A program made the translations under genes and the position numbers. A DNA stretch of 64,000 bases, taken from assembly GCA_947488085.1 (NCBI GenBank), contig CANKYI010000001.1, forward strand, positions 1,869,928 to 1,933,927. The letters run 5' to 3'. Shown here one piece after another: positions 61,796 through 64,000 of the stretch. A model generated the notes under the pieces. The model saw nothing but the letters and a program-made list of their open reading frames with translations, was not told the DNA's origin and ran no database searches. This DNA comes from an uncultured Erythrobacter sp. (GTDB lineage: Bacteria; Pseudomonadota; Alphaproteobacteria; Sphingomonadales; Sphingomonadaceae). Numbering within the stretch: the first letter of the stretch is position 1; every line of letters starts with the position of its first letter.

Positions 61796-62805
61796 GCTTT
61801 CCTGAAGCGGTATCATCGGCTTGGCATATGGTGGCTCTGTCACGCGATCTAAAACGCGACACTGTGCACAAGGTCACGCTTTGCAACACACCCATCGCTT
61901 TGTTCCGAAGCGCAGAGGGGTTGGGCGCATTGATTGATCGCTGCCCACACCGCAACTACCCTTTATCCGATGGCAGAGTGCATCAAGGCGCGCTTGAATG
62001 CCCCTATCATGGGTGGCGGTTTAAACCTGATGGCGCATGTACGGCAGTCCCCGGCTGTATGGTGGACACGGTGGGCGACAAGCGGTTGAATGCTGATCCC
62101 GTGCGCGTGTGGGAGGGGCATGGCGCCATTTTTGCTTGCCTCTCGCACAAGGCACCGGTTGAGCCCCCGCTCCCTCCGGACTTCGCGAACCCAGCGCTCG
62201 ATCATTTCTGGTGGCAGCAGGGCACTTGGAAAGGCCGCGCTTTTGACGCGGTAGAGAATGTGATGGACCCGTTCCACACCAACCATTTGCACGATGGCTT
62301 TATCCGTCGCCGCGACAAGCGCCTGCCAGTAAACCTCATCGTCAACAGCTATGGCGATGGGATCGATATGGTGATCGAACAGACTGAGCCGGATCTGGGC
62401 CTGATGTCGCGCTTTCTGGAACAGGATCGCGAGCGCAGCATTTCGCGTTACTACACGCCCGCCACAGTACAGGCCCGATGGGAGGGCGAAACGAAACTCA
62501 CTTTGTGCGTCACGGCTATTTTTACGCCTGCGACAGATGGCACATTCACTCCGTTTGCGCGGTTCTCAACGCCAAAGGGACTTGCGCCCGCGTGGCTTAA
62601 GCAGGCCGCAATACGGCTGTTCCTAGCGCCCGTGGTTAGGCAGGATCGGCAAGCGCTGGAACGGCAGCATGGCGTCATGACCCATTTCGGTCATCCGCAA
62701 TTCACCTCTGGACCCGGCGATATTCTGGGTAAACGCTTGCACCAATTATGGCGCGGGGAGCGGATTGAAGTGGCACAAGATGCTCCTGTCAAAGCGATGT
62801 TGTGA
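61792..62805 (+). CDS. Rieske-type oxygenase (second, short type)
   Basis: 337 residues. Rieske ligands C51, H53, C70 and H73 (RCPHRN, CPYHGW) and mononuclear iron site ENVMDPFHTNHLHDG with D159, H162 and H167. Shorter than aromatic-ring dioxygenase alpha subunits and related to single-component-type hydroxylases such as those tailoring natural products. Last gene of the overlapping operon; no ferredoxin or reductase in the window. It probably hydroxylates the operon's product. Confidence 0.9.
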   Translation: MSFPEAVSSAWHMVALSRDLKRDTVHKVTLCNTPIALFRSAEGLGALIDRCPHRNYPLSDGRVHQGALECPYHGWRFKPDGACTAVPGCMVDTVGDKRLNADPVRVWEGHGAIFACLSHKAPVEPPLPPDFANPALDHFWWQQGTWKGRAFDAVENVMDPFHTNHLHDGFIRRRDKRLPVNLIVNSYGDGIDMVIEQTEPDLGLMSRFLEQDRERSISRYYTPATVQARWEGETKLTLCVTAIFTPATDGTFTPFARFSTPKGLAPAWLKQAAIRLFLAPVVRQDRQALERQHGVMTHFGHPQFTSGPGDILGKRLHQLWRGERIEVAQDAPVKAML

Positions 62806-62836
62806 GACGCCCGAAAACCTATAATATCGTAGCGCA

Positions 62837-63553
62837 ATGCATCTGTTTGAAACTCTGATTGTTCTGCATGTGATCGCTGGCTTAACCGGGCTGATCGCGT
62901 TTTGGGGACCGATTGTAACCCGCAAAGGCGCGCGCAATCACCGCAAATGGGGACGCGCCGCTTGCTATGGCTTTATGGTAGCGGGCGCCCTGGCAGTAGC
63001 GATGGCCTTGCTGTCACTTTATGGGCCTGAAGAGCGCATTCCATCGGTCACGGACCGCGCTCTATTTGATGGGCTATTCGGATGGATGATGCTGTATCTC
63101 GGATTACTCACTATCGGATTTGCGGATTACGGGCTCAGCGTTGTGAAGCATGCGCGCGATCCGGTGGCATTGCGTCATCCGCGCTATCAATTGGTGATCC
63201 TCGCCGTGGTCGTATCGGCGCTCTATTGCGGGTATTATGGACTGGACATTGGCCAACCTTTGATGATTGCCGTCGCTGCGCTTGGCGTGATCGCCATGGG
63301 CATACAACAGCTGTTTATCTGGCGCAGCACACCACCATCTCCGCGCGCATATGTCGGTGAGCATTTTCGCGCTTTGGTCGGAATGGGGATTTCTGCCTAC
63401 ACCGCATTCATGTCGGTCGGACTCATCCGTTGGGTGCCAGAGGAAGTGTTCAATCCGCTAATCTGGGCTGGACCAAGTGTGGTGGGCGTGTCGCTGATTA
63501 TCGGCTTCACATTAAAGGCGAACCGCAAACGCCAATCTGTGCAGGCAAGCTAG
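62837..63553 (+). CDS. Multi-spanning membrane protein of unknown function (DUF2306-like)
   Basis: 238 residues with about seven hydrophobic segments starting LFETLIVLHVIAGLTGLIAFWGP (quoted in part as LHVIAGLTGLIAFW) and a basic HRKWGR loop. Resembles DUF2306-type membrane proteins. A perfect -10-like TATAAT at 62820-62825 lies just upstream, so it may have its own, nearly leaderless, promoter; otherwise it could ride on the operon 31 bp before. Convergent with the next gene. Confidence 0.6.
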   Translation: MHLFETLIVLHVIAGLTGLIAFWGPIVTRKGARNHRKWGRAACYGFMVAGALAVAMALLSLYGPEERIPSVTDRALFDGLFGWMMLYLGLLTIGFADYGLSVVKHARDPVALRHPRYQLVILAVVVSALYCGYYGLDIGQPLMIAVAALGVIAMGIQQLFIWRSTPPSPRAYVGEHFRALVGMGISAYTAFMSVGLIRWVPEEVFNPLIWAGPSVVGVSLIIGFTLKANRKRQSVQAS

Positions 63554-63559
63554 AGCATC

Positions 63560-64000
63560 CTAAGACTGGGCCCACATCCGCATCAGATTGGCGATAGTCT
63601 TGTCCAAGGTCAGCAGCTCGCTTGAATCGCTTGGCAGTTTCTGCCGCAAATTGCCGCGCAAATTCTGCATATCGAACAACAGCTCGCGCTGGACAGGATC
63701 GCGGATTAGGCTTTCAATCCACCCAACGCACACAATCCGCTCACCTTCGGTCACTGGGCGCACTTCATGAATGCTCGTGGCGGGATAGAGCACCAATTCG
63801 CCCGCTTTGCCCTTGATCGTTTGAGTCATTCCCGCGGCGTGAACTACCAGCTCTCCACCTTCATATTCGCCGGGCTGGTTGAGGAACAAAGTGAAGGCCA
63901 GATCGCTGCGCATCCGGGCATTGCCAGACCCCATGAGGGCGTTGTCGACATGCGCGCCGTAATGACCACCATCTGCAGTGCGGCTGATCATGGGCACAGA
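63560..64000 (-). CDS. Fe2+/2-oxoglutarate-dependent PKHD-type hydroxylase (partial, N-terminus outside window)
   Basis: About 147 C-terminal residues are visible; the 5' end lies past base 64000. The Fe(II) ligands are H and D of GAHVDNA near the visible start and H of TSIHEVRPV, with the 2-oxoglutarate Arg in the same block. This is the PiuC/YbiX group, often linked to iron uptake. The motif GYPATSIHEV is typical of PKHD hydroxylases. No neighbour on the minus strand inside the window. Confidence 0.88.
   Translation of the reverse strand, partial: SVPMISRTADGGHYGAHVDNALMGSGNARMRSDLAFTLFLNQPGEYEGGELVVHAAGMTQTIKGKAGELVLYPATSIHEVRPVTEGERIVCVGWIESLIRDPVQRELLFDMQNLRGNLRQKLPSDSSELLTLDKTIANLMRMWAQS

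Noticed and set aside
1..64000. CRISPR arrays, insertion sequences, prophage or integrase genes
   Set aside because: No direct-repeat/spacer arrays, transposase or integrase motifs were seen on reading both strands.

Overview
This window reads as chromosomal DNA of an alphaproteobacterium of the order Sphingomonadales, most likely Erythrobacteraceae. The pointers are chpT (CtrA-pathway phosphotransferase), DUF3297, a TorF-type putative porin, the class GN sortase with its single VIT/vWA target, ClpP and RpoH of alphaproteobacterial type, and a type A RNase P RNA. Coding density is high, many genes overlap by 4 nt, and most intergenic gaps are under 200 bp. No insertion sequence, prophage or CRISPR array was seen. 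The genus is an inference; no database search was possible.

Layout. 1-3.5 kb: partial TauE/SafE permease, then an outer-membrane barrel protein coupled to an NfrB-like glycosyltransferase. 3.5-9 kb: NhaA antiporter, glyoxalase I, TorF-like porin, a PPP-family phosphatase and UDP-glucose dehydrogenase. 9-16.5 kb: a large autotransporter serine protease, a glutamate-synthase-like FMN protein, a TspO-like membrane protein and a secreted protein with a TonB-like C-terminus. 16.6-23.2 kb: rnpB, aquaporin, amidase, chpT, a stand-alone JAMM peptidase, rluD-type pseudouridine synthase, rpoH, and an XRE regulator with a P-loop protein. 23.4-30.2 kb: sortase target plus class GN sortase, mtgA, then an ECF sigma / anti-sigma / fasciclin trio and a polysaccharide deacetylase. 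30.2-37.3 kb: clpX, clpP, acyltransferase, amidase, and a trigger factor with a long Lys/Ala/Pro tail, then tRNA-Leu. 37.4-44.7 kb: DUF3297, CHAP hydrolase, der, DUF2721, bacterioferritin and its ferredoxin flanked by matching palindromes, a lipoprotein, DUF418, and a Sel1/SPOR protein. 44.9-52.5 kb: ParA with a partner protein and a TPR/SPOR lipoprotein, pyrB with a metal-site-less dihydroorotase paralogue, and sppA. 52.6-64 kb: tRNA-Val(CAC) followed by an accessory region.

The accessory region is the most interesting part. After tRNA-Val come a Rieske oxygenase alpha subunit, a SnoaL-like protein and a CaiB-type CoA-transferase, which look catabolic. A TetR regulator then faces a six-gene, fully overlapping operon (56574-62805): ketosynthase III/OleA-like, OleD-like reductase, MBL-fold hydrolase, F390-synthetase-related adenylating enzyme, ATP-grasp ligase and a second Rieske oxygenase. 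Two repeated operator-like sites lie between the TetR gene and the operon. The set is consistent with assembly and oxidative tailoring of a fatty-acyl-derived small molecule. I do not recognise it as a named pathway, and the product is unknown.

Elsewhere the genes are mostly housekeeping: proteostasis (rpoH, clpX, clpP, tig), envelope maintenance and division (mtgA, CHAP hydrolase, amidase, two SPOR proteins, sppA), pyrimidine synthesis, iron storage and RNA processing.
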